Of a DNA stretch of 64,000 bases, positions 8,324 to 16,835 are shown piece after piece. The notes beneath the pieces were generated by a model. The model made no database searches, had not been told where the DNA came from, and was given only the letters and a program-made list of their open reading frames with translations. Position numbers and translations under genes: made by a program. Each line of letters starts with the position of its first letter. Position 1 is the first letter of the stretch. Source of the stretch: Enterocloster bolteae. Its GTDB lineage: Bacteria > Bacillota > Clostridia > Lachnospirales > Lachnospiraceae. The stretch covers positions 6,076,001 to 6,140,000 of the forward strand of contig NZ_CP022464.2 in assembly GCF_002234575.2 (NCBI RefSeq), read 5' to 3'.

Positions 8324-9337
8324 TCAGCCTCCTGCCACACTGCTCTTTTTCTTATTCTTGAAGTAAGAGACAATCCGCTCATACCTTCCCTCTAATATAG
8401 AAAGGATACCTCCCGGAATAAAGAGAACAATCAGGATAACCAGCGTTCCGTAAAGAATCATGTCCAGTCCTCCGTATTGTCCCAGGTACACCCTGGAATA
8501 CTCCGATATGCTGGTGAGCACAATTGCTCCCAGAACCGGTCCCAGGACAGTACCCACGCCTCCCATAACAGCTGTAAGCACAATCATCATCGAGACATTG
8601 AGAGTCATAAGCATGGACGGGTCTATGTATAAAATAAACTGTGCGTATAAGCTTCCGCCAATACTTACGATAGCCGCGCTGAGCATATAAGCCCTGATTT
8701 TATAGGATGCAGCATTGATTCCAACGCTTTCCGCCGCCATCTCGTTTCCTTTTATGGTGCGCAGATAATAGAAAAATTTAGATTTATCCAGGCATTTAAT
8801 AAGAACCAGAACAGCCACGGTAAAGATGAGGAACACATAATAATAGTTAAGGGGATTTTTAAACTGCATGAAGGCCCATTCATTCACACCTTTTGAATAA
8901 ATATAGACTCCGGTGGCTCCCCCGCACCATTTCCAGTTGATGAATATGATTCTGGTACATTCCGCCAGAGCCATGGTGGATATGGCAAATACATGTCCCT
9001 TCAGCCTCAGGAGAGGTTTTCCCACTATAAATGCAATGAGCATGGAAATACCAACTCCAATCCATATGGAAATCCATGGGCTGATTTTGAAATAGGATAC
9101 GGCAAGCCCCACCGTATAAGCTCCTATGCCATAGAACAGGCTGTGTCCGTTGGAAACCTGTCCGCAATATCCGCCGATTACGTTCCAGCCCATACCCACA
9201 ATTGCCCAGACCAGAATCAGGGACAACAGGTTCCACACAAATCGGATTCTAACCACCTGCGGGAAAATGACTGCTGCCAGCACTCCGATTCCCAATCCTA
9301 TGAACCACCTCTTATTATCACGCAATGTCTTTTTCAT
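8324..9337 (-). CDS. livM: Branched-chain amino acid-type ABC transporter permease, LivM type
   Basis: The 337-residue integral membrane protein shows about nine to ten hydrophobic segments and the LivM landmarks GWNVIGGYCGQVSNGHSLF near residue 50 and GRTFQ-type partner elements in the neighbouring ATPase. It would form the translocation channel with LivH. It lies two bases downstream of livH, with GGAGGTAAATAAAT before the ATG. The ligand cannot be deduced from the permease itself; the operon content suggests a sugar-derived compound. Confidence 0.92.
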   Translation of the reverse strand: MKKTLRDNKRWFIGLGIGVLAAVIFPQVVRIRFVWNLLSLILVWAIVGMGWNVIGGYCGQVSNGHSLFYGIGAYTVGLAVSYFKISPWISIWIGVGISMLIAFIVGKPLLRLKGHVFAISTMALAECTRIIFINWKWCGGATGVYIYSKGVNEWAFMQFKNPLNYYYVFLIFTVAVLVLIKCLDKSKFFYYLRTIKGNEMAAESVGINAASYKIRAYMLSAAIVSIGGSLYAQFILYIDPSMLMTLNVSMMIVLTAVMGGVGTVLGPVLGAIVLTSISEYSRVYLGQYGGLDMILYGTLVILIVLFIPGGILSILEGRYERIVSYFKNKKKSSVAGG

Positions 9338-9339
9338 AT

Positions 9340-10200
9340 TTATTTACCTCCAAACAGCCCTTTAGGTTTGAACTGAACCAGCAGCAGGAACACCACGCAG
9401 ATACCCACATACTTAAACGCCGTGTTCATGTAGACGCCTGTGAAGGAATCAGCCAGCCCCATAATAAGTCCTCCAAAGAAGGCGCCCGGTATGCTTCCAA
9501 AACCTCCCATTACAACGGCGATGAATCCGAACAGCTGGAAATTGGCTCCCACATTGGGATAAATGTAGTAGAAATAGGTCAGTGCACATCCTGCTGCTCC
9601 TGCTATGGCCGCTGATAAACCAAATGCAAGTGCGTATGTCTTTTCCGGGTTGATTCCCACCAAGCCGGCAGCTGTCTTGTTCATGGATGTTGCGCGGATG
9701 GCCTTTCCGGTACGTGTCTTGTTGAGGAACAGGAACATAAAACCCGCCACACAGACAGAGATGACAAAGGGTACGATTTTCTGTTTGCTCAGCACCATGA
9801 AGCCTAAATCAATGGACCCGCTGATAGCCACCTCAGGTATGGTCTTAAAATCACCGCTGAACAGCAGAAGGGCCAGATTCACCAGCACCATGCTCAGAGC
9901 AAATGTAATCAGACGCTGCGAGAGGACTGGTCCCCTAAGCGCCCTGGCAATAATCAGCTTATACACGATAAAGCCAATGCCAAACATGATTGCCATACAA
10001 ATAGGAAGGGATACGATTGGGTCAAGTCCGAAATACAGATTAAGATAAAAGGAACAAAACATTGCAATCATCAGAAATTCGCCTTGGGTAAAACTCAGGA
10101 TACCCATAACCCCCCACACCAAGGCAATACCCATTGCTACCAGAGCCAGGGTCGAGCCATTAATAATGCCTTCAAATAAGGCCTGCATGAACATACTCAT
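9340..10200 (-). CDS. livH: Branched-chain amino acid-type ABC transporter permease, LivH type
   Basis: The 286-residue membrane protein has about eight hydrophobic segments and the family pattern INGSTLALVAMGIALVWGV near the N-terminus, plus LGFMVLSKQ and GGFGSIPGAFFGG, all typical of LivH. It is the first gene of a ten-gene minus-strand operon and has its own sigma-A promoter at 10246-10274. GGAGGATGACGGTGA precedes the ATG at 10200. It partners with LivM, LivG, LivF and the lipoprotein receptor. Confidence 0.93.
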   Translation of the reverse strand: MSMFMQALFEGIINGSTLALVAMGIALVWGVMGILSFTQGEFLMIAMFCSFYLNLYFGLDPIVSLPICMAIMFGIGFIVYKLIIARALRGPVLSQRLITFALSMVLVNLALLLFSGDFKTIPEVAISGSIDLGFMVLSKQKIVPFVISVCVAGFMFLFLNKTRTGKAIRATSMNKTAAGLVGINPEKTYALAFGLSAAIAGAAGCALTYFYYIYPNVGANFQLFGFIAVVMGGFGSIPGAFFGGLIMGLADSFTGVYMNTAFKYVGICVVFLLLVQFKPKGLFGGK

Positions 10201-10245
10201 TCACCGTCATCCTCCTTGTTTGTTGTTTTGTATTTATTTTATTCA

Positions 10246-10274
10246 ATATTAACATATTCCCCTCTAAATAGCAA
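10246..10274 (-). promoter_or_regulatory. Sigma-A promoter of the liv-kinase-aldolase operon
   Basis: On the minus strand a -35 TTGCTA (10269-10274) is followed by 17 bases and a -10 TAATAT (10246-10251), about 46 bases upstream of livH. The operator-like motif A overlaps the -35 (10270-10288) and a second copy lies at 10290-10308. The flanking 10201-10516 gap is very AT-rich and contains nothing else except a terminator for the gene upstream. Confidence 0.75.
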
Positions 10275-10308
10275 GCATTTTTGTTTGTTTCAAAGATTTT
10301 TTATTTGT
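10270..10308 (-). promoter_or_regulatory. Two copies of a shared A-rich operator-like motif (liv operon)
   Basis: Read on the minus strand, 10290-10308 is ACAAATAAAAAATCTTTGA and 10270-10288 is ACAAACAAAAATGCTTGCT. The same motif occurs at 16407-16425, 16448-16466 and 17875-17893, each at a promoter of the same catabolic island. The proximal copy overlaps the -35 hexamer, the position expected for a repressor. The likely binder is one or both paralogous DeoR regulators. Confidence 0.6.
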
Positions 10309-10444
10309 TTTCGGATTTTTATATGGTATATTTTTATGTTTTTCGGATTTTTACAAGGGTAAACTTATCTTTTAAGCATATTTTTTTTGTTTTAAAAAAT
10401 AATCATCCGTTATTCTTTCTTTTCTTCGTATTTTTGCGCATAAC

Positions 10445-10480
10445 AAAAGGGCGCTTTTATGAAAAACACAAAAACGCCCC
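10445..10480 (-). terminator. Rho-independent terminator after DeoR regulator 2
   Basis: On the minus strand the arms GGGCGTTTTT (10479-10470) and AAAAGCGCCC (10458-10449) pair with one mismatch around an 11-base loop and are followed by TTTTGTTATG. It ends the adh-fba-pfkB-akr-deoR operon and isolates it from the liv operon promoter downstream. Confidence 0.75.
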
Positions 10481-10516
10481 TCACCATCTTATTAAATTAA
10501 CATCATCTATGTATGT

Positions 10517-11278
10517 TTATGAATAATATACCTCTACGTGATTCCTGCTAAACAGCCGCATCCACTCATCAGAGGGCTTCCGATCCGTAACCACCACATC
10601 GATCTGCTCCAGGTCCGTAAGCTTCATGAACGCCACACGGCCAAACTTGGAGTGGTCGGCCAGTAGATAGACCTTATGGCCCCGCTCAATCAGAGACTTC
10701 TTGACATCTGCCTCTAATTCATGGGAGTCAAATATACCGCCTTCCATGCTCATTCCTTTACAGCTGATAAGCACCATATCCAGATGGTATTCCTGTATCG
10801 TGCTCCGGGCAACGCCGCCCTGCATGGAATAGGACTGGCGGTTAACACGCCCGCCCGTGGACAAAATTCCAAAACGGCTCCGTTCCATCTCTCTGATGAC
10901 CTTTACGGAATTTGTCAGGACCAGAATATCTTCCCTTTCGCTAAGGTACTTTAAGGTCTCCATAACCGTCGAACTGGCATCACACCCAATACTTGCATTA
11001 GGGGGAACCATCTCGGAAACAATGCCCGCAATCGCTCTTTTTTCTTCAACATTTGTCTCCGAACGTTTCACAAAATCAATCTTCTCAGAAGACTCTGTCT
11101 GATTCAAAACAGCCCCTCCATACGTCCTGACTACCAGCCCTTCCTCCTCCAATTTTTCCAAATCACGCCGTATTGTCTCCGGAGTAACCCCAAATTGGTT
11201 GCTCAGATTGGCAACAACTACCTTTTTCTCCAGACGTACAATCTGTCTTATCTGTTCTAATCGATCTTTCTGTGCCAC
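10517..11278 (-). CDS. DeoR/GlpR-family transcriptional regulator 2
   Basis: The 253-residue paralogue of regulator 1 has the winged helix-turn-helix at about residues 10-50 (VTPETIRRDLEKLE) and the sugar-phosphate sensor domain with DASSTVMETLKYL and LSTGGRVNRQS. GTG 11278 was chosen because GGAGG lies eight bases upstream; the longer frame begins with TTG at 11308 and lacks a ribosome site. It is the last gene of the second operon, directly followed by a terminator. With its near-identical recognition helix it probably shares operators with regulator 1, while the differing sensor domains could respond to different sugar phosphates. Confidence 0.9.
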   Translation of the reverse strand: MAQKDRLEQIRQIVRLEKKVVVANLSNQFGVTPETIRRDLEKLEEEGLVVRTYGGAVLNQTESSEKIDFVKRSETNVEEKRAIAGIVSEMVPPNASIGCDASSTVMETLKYLSEREDILVLTNSVKVIREMERSRFGILSTGGRVNRQSYSMQGGVARSTIQEYHLDMVLISCKGMSMEGGIFDSHELEADVKKSLIERGHKVYLLADHSKFGRVAFMKLTDLEQIDVVVTDRKPSDEWMRLFSRNHVEVYYS

Positions 11279-11377
11279 ACTTTGTTCCTCCACATGTCTT
11301 ACTGGCAAAAAACCTCATAAATAAGCGGTTTTCCTCGAATTCATTATAAAACAACCATGCAGGAATTGCAAGGAAAG

Positions 11378-12358
11378 TTATGAATCAAGGGCCTCTGCCA
11401 TCTCTCTAATGGCCACCACATCCTCAGCATCCAGCTCCAGTTCATCTGCCCTGGTATTCTTCCTGATCTGTTCTTCGGTGGTGGCGCCGCTCAGAAGGAT
11501 TACCTTATCGCCCTGGGCCAGTACCCACGCCATAGCCAGATCTGCCACCGCACAGTCATATTTCCTGCACATAGGCTCCAGGCGGTCCAGGAAATCCATA
11601 ACCCTTGGCATGTTATCAGGCTGGAACCACTTCTTGTTGCACTGAGCGCCTACCGGCTTATAATCCCTGGGCAGGGCGCCGCTTAACAGTCCCATTTCCA
11701 GAGGGGAATAGGCCTGAAGCACGATTCCGTTCTCTCTGCAAAGAGGCAGAAGCTCCTCTTCCACAGCCCGGTCCAGCACACTGTATTTAGCCTGTACAAT
11801 GTCAAGGCTGCCGTACTTTATGTACTCTTCCACCTGGGCTGCCGTAACATTGGCAGCTCCAATGGCCCTGATTTTGCCTTTTTCCTTTAACTCGCCCAGT
11901 AATTCCATGGTTTGGGAAATGGGTGTGTAATAAGGCTCCACCGCCTGCCAGTGGGACATATAAATATCAATATAACCGGTACCAAGACGCTCCAGGCTGA
12001 GATCCACTTCCTCCAGAATGGACTCCCTCGAAAGGTTTTTATACAGCTGGATATCCCCCACCTTGTTAAACAGGGCGCCCTCCCTGGTCCAGACGATTCC
12101 AAACTTTGTCATAACCGCAACCTTTTCCCGGTCCATGCCATTAAGGGCCTCCCCCACGATCCGTTCGCTCTGCCCAAAGTTATAGCCAGGTGCTGTATCT
12201 ATGAGATTCACCCCTAATTCGGGACATTTTTGAATGGTGGCAATGGACTCATCCTTTGATTTGTCCCCTCCCCAGGCAGGACCGCCGCCGATTGCCCATG
12301 TGCCGAGCCCGATTCTTGATATGGGCTTATCCAGTGTACCTATTTTTATTGTTTTCAT
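11378..12358 (-). CDS. Aldo/keto reductase
   Basis: The 326-residue NADPH-dependent TIM barrel has the catalytic tetrad in expected places: Asp and Tyr in LIDTAPGYNFGQSE near residue 50, Lys in VAVMTKFG near residue 82, and His in IYMSHWQ near residue 123. The cofactor region includes LLSGATTEEQIRKN. It probably interconverts a sugar carbonyl and alcohol. ATG 12358 was chosen because GGAGGG lies six bases upstream; the frame extends to 12484 without support. It follows the PfkB gene with a two-base gap and precedes the second DeoR gene. Confidence 0.88.
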   Translation of the reverse strand: MKTIKIGTLDKPISRIGLGTWAIGGGPAWGGDKSKDESIATIQKCPELGVNLIDTAPGYNFGQSERIVGEALNGMDREKVAVMTKFGIVWTREGALFNKVGDIQLYKNLSRESILEEVDLSLERLGTGYIDIYMSHWQAVEPYYTPISQTMELLGELKEKGKIRAIGAANVTAAQVEEYIKYGSLDIVQAKYSVLDRAVEEELLPLCRENGIVLQAYSPLEMGLLSGALPRDYKPVGAQCNKKWFQPDNMPRVMDFLDRLEPMCRKYDCAVADLAMAWVLAQGDKVILLSGATTEEQIRKNTRADELELDAEDVVAIREMAEALDS

Positions 12359-12360
12359 AC

Positions 12361-13326
12361 TCATCCCTCCATCTTCAAATATTCCTGATAACGGGCCTCC
12401 ACCTGTTCCCTGTTTCGCACTCCCGTAGTGGCGCCAACACTCTCTACGGATAACGAAGCTGTGCAGTTGGCAAATGCCGCGCACTCCTTAAGCCCCTTTC
12501 CCTCCAGCAGGCCGCATATGAACCCCGATGCAAAGTTATCCCCTGCGCCGGTGGTGTCCAGGCACTGTGTATCAGCAAATGCCGGGACTATGAAGGCTTC
12601 CTCCTGATTCTTGATAAAGCATCCTCTTTTTCCGATTTTAATGATTACATTCCTGACTCCGCAGTCCAGCAGGGTCCCGGCTATCTCTTCCAGATCCTTT
12701 TTGCCGGTAATCGCTGCCGCCTCCGCGTAATTAGGGAAAAAATAATCCACATAGGAAAGGGCTCTCTGTATGTCCTCCAGCCGCTCTCCCCTCTTGCATC
12801 CCACAATATCGGCACAGATTAACATTCCCTTTTCTCTGGCCCTTTCAAAGAGAGGTATCATCAGGCTTTCATCCAGAAGGGGATTGTTAAAAATGCTGGC
12901 AAAAGACAGGATCCTTCCACGGGACACAGACTCTCTCTCCACATCCTCCGGACAGAAGGTCCAGATGCTCCCGCTTTTATTGTTAATAAATGTCCGCTCT
13001 CCATCCTCCCTTATAAGACCTACATTGATGGAAGTGACCTTGCTGCTGTCCACCTTGATGTATTCTGTTCCGATGTTGTTCTTTCGGCAATGCTCCAGCA
13101 CCAGGGAGCCGATGACATCATCTCCCACACAGCTGACCAGCCTGACCTTGTGGCCCAGCCGTGTTATGACCGTGGCTTCGTTTAAGGCGTCTCCCCCCAC
13201 AGTAAGTACCATCTGTTTTACAGAATAGGATGCAGTATCCAGCACATCTGCTCCCACCGGATAAAGCTGCAAATCCGTATGGGCAGCGCCCACAATCACC
13301 ACTTCACAGCATTCATTATTTTTCAA
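12361..13326 (-). CDS. PfkB/ribokinase-family carbohydrate kinase
   Basis: The roughly 321-residue kinase has the N-terminal glycine pair region (VGGDALNEA), an insert-type lid, and the C-terminal PfkB signature DTTGAGDNFASGF with the catalytic Asp. The family phosphorylates ribose, fructose 6-phosphate, tagatose 6-phosphate, 2-keto-3-deoxygluconate or nucleosides. Directly downstream of a ketose-bisphosphate aldolase, it may make that enzyme's bisphosphate. TTG 13326 is preferred because GGAGGG lies five bases upstream and it overlaps the aldolase stop; ATG 13347 is an alternative. The open frame continues to 13404 inside the aldolase gene. Confidence 0.85.
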   Translation of the reverse strand: MKNNECCEVVIVGAAHTDLQLYPVGADVLDTASYSVKQMVLTVGGDALNEATVITRLGHKVRLVSCVGDDVIGSLVLEHCRKNNIGTEYIKVDSSKVTSINVGLIREDGERTFINNKSGSIWTFCPEDVERESVSRGRILSFASIFNNPLLDESLMIPLFERAREKGMLICADIVGCKRGERLEDIQRALSYVDYFFPNYAEAAAITGKKDLEEIAGTLLDCGVRNVIIKIGKRGCFIKNQEEAFIVPAFADTQCLDTTGAGDNFASGFICGLLEGKGLKECAAFANCTASLSVESVGATTGVRNREQVEARYQEYLKMEG

Positions 13327-14170
13327 ACCAACCCTCCGCCTTTCCATTGCTGCCAAACAGCAGAATCTTTTCCTCCGCCCGCTTCTGGACCGCATCTCTG
13401 ACACGGATATTAAGGGCCTGATATCCCTCTCCCTTTTCGTGGGCCTGGATTGCGGACATGGCTGCCTCGCACAGCTCCGTATGAATGTTGATTTTAGTGA
13501 TTCCCAGACTTATGGCATGACGGATATCCTCATCTCCTATGCCGGATGCGCCGTGGAGCACCAGCGGGATGGAAACGTCCCTGCGGACCTTCTCCAGAAT
13601 CTCAAAATTAATCTGCGGCGGTGCCGTATAAGCCCCATGCTGGTTCCCGATGGCCACTGCCAGAGAATCAATATCCGTTTTTTCCACAAACTCCGCTGCC
13701 TGGGACGGATCTGTGTACATGTAGTGGTTCAGCGCTTCCTCATAATCTGTCTCAGCTCCCACATGGCCCAGCTCTGCTTCCACAGGGATGCACATGGGAT
13801 GGAACTTATCCACCACCTCCCTTGTCATCCTTATGTTCTCCTCAAAGCTATAGGCCGAACCATCTATCATGAGGGAATTATAACCGATGTCAATGGCATG
13901 GCTCACTATTTCAAAGCTGCGCCCATGGTCCCAATGGATGGAGCAGGGAAGCGAGGTCTGAGTGGCATAGGAACGCATCATGTTCACAAAATGATTGATG
14001 TCCGTGTTCACAAGAAACCCGCTTCCAAATGACAAAATGACCGGGGACTGAAGCTTCTCACATGCCTTCATGACGCCCGAGAGCATTTCCACATTCCATA
14101 TACAGAAGTTGGCAACCGCATAGTGCTCCTTCTGTGCCTTTACTAACATGTCCTTTGTCGATACTAACAT
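13316..14170 (-). CDS. Class II ketose-bisphosphate aldolase (FBA/GatY family), copy 2
   Basis: The 284-residue zinc aldolase has IHWDHGRSFE near residue 82 (metal His), VEAELGHVGAE near residue 132 and LVLHGASGIGDE near residue 210. It is distantly related to the copy at 1406-2233. The reaction is aldol cleavage of a ketose (bis)phosphate to dihydroxyacetone phosphate and an aldehyde. It lies between two alcohol dehydrogenases upstream and the PfkB kinase downstream, whose start overlaps its end, implying translational coupling. The ribosome site (AAGGGGATAAGG) is moderate. Confidence 0.88.
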   Translation of the reverse strand: MLVSTKDMLVKAQKEHYAVANFCIWNVEMLSGVMKACEKLQSPVILSFGSGFLVNTDINHFVNMMRSYATQTSLPCSIHWDHGRSFEIVSHAIDIGYNSLMIDGSAYSFEENIRMTREVVDKFHPMCIPVEAELGHVGAETDYEEALNHYMYTDPSQAAEFVEKTDIDSLAVAIGNQHGAYTAPPQINFEILEKVRRDVSIPLVLHGASGIGDEDIRHAISLGITKINIHTELCEAAMSAIQAHEKGEGYQALNIRVRDAVQKRAEEKILLFGSNGKAEGWFEK

Positions 14171-14208
14171 ATATAATACCTTATCCCTTTCCTGATTTAA
14201 TCGCTGAT

Positions 14209-15252
14209 TTAGTCGCTGATTTTAATGACTCCCTTAATAATCTCCGCCTTGCGGCTCAGGGATTCCTCAAATGCTTTTTGTACATCCTCATACGTATATT
14301 CATCCGTAACCATGGTCAGCACGTCGAATCTTCCTGATGATATGGCCTGGATGGTCATGGGAAAATTATTGGCATACCGGAATACGGTCTGTACTTTTAC
14401 CTCACGGTTAATTTTAAGGAAGTCCACCGGGGTTTCCCCTGGTATGGTTCCCACTATCATGACCTCCCCGCCTCTTCTGACAGATGCAAATGACTGCATG
14501 GCTGTTACTCTGCTGCCTGCGGTTTCAAAAACAATGTCTGCCCCATCCCCGCCAAACAATGCCCGGCTGCGGTCTACCGTATCCTCCTTCCTTCCATTTA
14601 TCACATGCCATGCCCCTAATTGCAGCGCCTTCTCCAACCGCCGTTCAATCACGTCAGCCACCACAATCCGCTCCGCTCCCATAAGGACACAGGCCTGGAG
14701 CGTCATAAGCCCGATACAGCCAGCCCCCAATATGAGCACGTTCTTCCCGGGCTTTACCCCTGCAAGCTCGGCTGCATGCATGCCCACCGCGGCGGGCTCC
14801 ACCAGAGCCCCCTCCACCATGTCCATATGCGCCGGCAGATGGTATGTAAAGCTTTCCGGGTGTGTCAGATAATTGGTAAGGGCACCTTTGTAGTTAGGCT
14901 GGGTTGCCATGAAGTCCACCTGGGGACAAATGTTATAATGTCCCCTAAGACAGAACTCACATTTACCGCATGGAATTCCCGGTTCACAGAGTACACGGTC
15001 GCCTTCTTTAAACCGGGTCACCTTAGCGCCCACCGCCACCACGGTCCCTGAAAACTCATGGCCCAATCCGATTTTCTGCGAAGGATCCTTTGGCGGTATG
15101 AAGGGGCCGCACTCAAACCCATGTACATCCGATCCGCAGATTCCCACATACGCCACCTTAATCAGCACCTCGTCCTCCGCCGGAACCGGCATAGGGCATT
15201 CCTCAATCCTCATGACTCCAGGCGTAACCAAAATCGCTTCCGTATTCTTCAT
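14209..15252 (-). CDS. Zinc-dependent alcohol/polyol dehydrogenase (MDR family), copy 2
   Basis: The 347-residue medium-chain dehydrogenase resembles sorbitol and L-threonine dehydrogenases. Catalytic zinc ligands are Cys in GICGSDVHGFE and His-Glu in GLGHEFSGTV. The structural-zinc loop is CGKCEFCLRGHYNIC. The NAD(P) Rossmann motif is LILGAGCIGLM near residue 170. It likely oxidises a polyol or sugar alcohol to a ketose. It sits 20 bases downstream of a sister gene, with GGACGGGGAGAA before the ATG. Confidence 0.9.
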   Translation of the reverse strand: MKNTEAILVTPGVMRIEECPMPVPAEDEVLIKVAYVGICGSDVHGFECGPFIPPKDPSQKIGLGHEFSGTVVAVGAKVTRFKEGDRVLCEPGIPCGKCEFCLRGHYNICPQVDFMATQPNYKGALTNYLTHPESFTYHLPAHMDMVEGALVEPAAVGMHAAELAGVKPGKNVLILGAGCIGLMTLQACVLMGAERIVVADVIERRLEKALQLGAWHVINGRKEDTVDRSRALFGGDGADIVFETAGSRVTAMQSFASVRRGGEVMIVGTIPGETPVDFLKINREVKVQTVFRYANNFPMTIQAISSGRFDVLTMVTDEYTYEDVQKAFEESLSRKAEIIKGVIKISD

Positions 15253-15272
15253 TTCTCCCCGTCCTTTCGGCT

Positions 15273-16355
15273 TCAGTCAAAATCATAGGTCAAAATGACC
15301 TTAATTGCCTCTTTATTAGCCATGGCCTCAAACCCTTCCTCCCACCTGGAGAGGCCCAGCCGGTGCGTAATCATGGGTTTAACCTGAATCCGGCCGGCAG
15401 CCAACAGCTGCAGGGCATTCCTCCATGACGTGGCATCATACGCCATATGCCCTATGATAGATACTGCCTTCATGGATATGTCATTGATGGAAAATCCCAC
15501 AGGCTTAAATCCCATACCAACCCGGACGATTTCCCCGTTGCAGCGCACCATCTCAATGGCCTGCTTCAGACAAATATTGGCGCCTGCACAGTCTACCACC
15601 AGACCGATGCTGTCACTTCCTCCGCATATCTCCTGGCAGCGTTGCACCACATCCTCTGCGGAACCGTTCACCACTTCCGTAGCTCCCAGCTGCCTGGCTA
15701 CCCCGAACCGTACCTTTACATCTTCCTCCAGTCCAACCACCACAATATTAAGGGCCCCCATTATCTTTGCTATCTGCACGGAGAAGAGGCCCAGAGGCCC
15801 TGTACCGAATATAACCACATTCTCTCCCGGCAGGAAGCCGGAACGCTGGGCAATGGCCTTATACGCATTACAAATGGGATCCATCACAGCCGCTTCCTCA
15901 TATTCAAGTCCTTCAGGAATCTCCCAGATGGCTCTCTTGTGAATGGCAAGTATCTCCCCCGGAATTCTGCAGTACTTTGTAAAACCGCCGCTGTATCCAT
16001 ACCCCAGGCCCAGATTGACCTTCTCTGAACAGAGCAGATAATCACCCCGTTCACAGGCAGGACATCTGCCGCAGACATGTCCTGTATTATCAGATACAAT
16101 TCGCTGTCCGGGCCTCCAGTCCTTTACATTCTTTCCCACCCGGACAATCTCTCCGGCAAACTCATGGCCGCGGACAGAGCCAAATTCATCCGAACCATTA
16201 TCCACTTTGTAATGCTTCATATCTGCCCCGCAGATAGCAGCTGCCTTTACTTCCAGGATGATATCATTATCGCCGCATTCCGGCTCCGGTATGTCAATCA
16301 TCCTGTAGGTCCCAAAATCGCTGGGACGGCCAAACTTTGCCAATGCTTTCATCAT
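15273..16355 (-). CDS. Zinc-dependent alcohol/polyol dehydrogenase (MDR family), copy 1
   Basis: The 360-residue medium-chain dehydrogenase has catalytic zinc residues in AAICGADMKHY and RGHEFAGEIV, structural-zinc cysteines in CGRCPACERGDYLLC, and the Rossmann motif VIFGTGPLGLFSVQIA near residue 178. It is the first gene of the second operon, under the promoter at 16383-16411 with two operator-like motifs. GGAGGGCG precedes ATG 16355; ATG 16352 is equally good. Together with copy 2 it may carry out successive oxidations, or one may act in reverse. Confidence 0.9.
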   Translation of the reverse strand: MMKALAKFGRPSDFGTYRMIDIPEPECGDNDIILEVKAAAICGADMKHYKVDNGSDEFGSVRGHEFAGEIVRVGKNVKDWRPGQRIVSDNTGHVCGRCPACERGDYLLCSEKVNLGLGYGYSGGFTKYCRIPGEILAIHKRAIWEIPEGLEYEEAAVMDPICNAYKAIAQRSGFLPGENVVIFGTGPLGLFSVQIAKIMGALNIVVVGLEEDVKVRFGVARQLGATEVVNGSAEDVVQRCQEICGGSDSIGLVVDCAGANICLKQAIEMVRCNGEIVRVGMGFKPVGFSINDISMKAVSIIGHMAYDATSWRNALQLLAAGRIQVKPMITHRLGLSRWEEGFEAMANKEAIKVILTYDFD

Positions 16356-16382
16356 TCGCCCTCCTGACTATTTTATGTAATT

Positions 16383-16411
16383 ATAATATCACTATTTTTA
16401 TTTAAAATCAA
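16383..16411 (-). promoter_or_regulatory. Sigma-A promoter of the adh-fba-pfkB-akr-deoR operon
   Basis: On the minus strand TTGATT (16406-16411), a 17-base spacer and TATTAT (16383-16388) stand about 28 bases upstream of the first dehydrogenase start. The -35 is embedded in operator-like motif A at 16407-16425, with motif B at 16448-16466. Confidence 0.75.
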
Positions 16412-16466
16412 CATTATTTATTTGTTTTAATCACTATTTCTTTTGGTTCAAAGATTTATTGTCTGT
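16407..16466 (-). promoter_or_regulatory. Two copies of the shared A-rich operator-like motif (adh operon)
   Basis: On the minus strand 16407-16425 reads ACAAATAAATAATGTTGAT and 16448-16466 reads ACAGACAATAAATCTTTGA. Motif B is nearly the same as the distal liv copy, and motif A nearly the same as the D-2-hydroxyacid dehydrogenase copy. The 41-base spacing would put the two on roughly the same DNA face (about four turns). Confidence 0.6.
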
Positions 16467-16599
16467 TTATTCAACAAAAATAACTCGGAGCGGAATGGGA
16501 GCGGGGGCGGCGGATACGGCTGCGGAGCGGGAATCACTAAGGACCGTTCCACTCACCCGCTGCGTAACTCCCCACCTGTGTCATTCATACTCAAATCCA

Positions 16600-16637
16600 A
16601 CGAATAAAAAATGGCATGCCGGGGGGACCGGCATGCC
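16600..16637 (-). terminator. Rho-independent terminator, probably of the D-2-hydroxyacid dehydrogenase transcript
   Basis: The arms GGCATGCCGG (16613-16622) and CCGGCATGCC (16628-16637) are perfectly complementary around GGGGA. On the minus strand the stem is followed by ATTTTTTATT. It lies about 200 bases beyond the dehydrogenase stop and upstream of the adh promoter. Confidence 0.75.
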
Positions 16638-16642
16638 GCTAT

Positions 16643-16699
16643 ATATACCGGGCTGCATTATCTTGGTATTTTTGTATCCTGATATGCAGCCCGGTATAT
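16643..16699. repeat. Perfect 16-bp inverted repeat with 25-base loop
   Basis: ATATACCGGGCTGCAT (16643-16658) is exactly complementary to ATGCAGCCCGGTATAT (16684-16699). The loop holds TATTTTTGTAT. No T-run follows on either strand. It stands only five bases from the terminator hairpin. Confidence 0.85.
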
Positions 16700-16835
16700 G
16701 AATGTTTGATAAAGTGAGTTTTAGTTTAAGTCAGTATGAATCTAAATAAATGGTAATCCGGATGGGTATTAAACTAAATGAGATAATATAAGCAGCACAA
16801 ATCATGCCGGCGATGGGCGTGCGCGTACTCCTTCC

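Larger units (their letters stand above)
16467..16835. other. Gene-free stretch holding a terminator and a long inverted repeat
   Basis: No convincing reading frame is present. The stretch is GC-rich to about 16560. It then carries a perfect 10-bp hairpin terminator (16600-16637) and a perfect 16-bp inverted repeat (16643-16699), and becomes AT-rich before the dehydrogenase stop codon. Confidence 0.6.
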
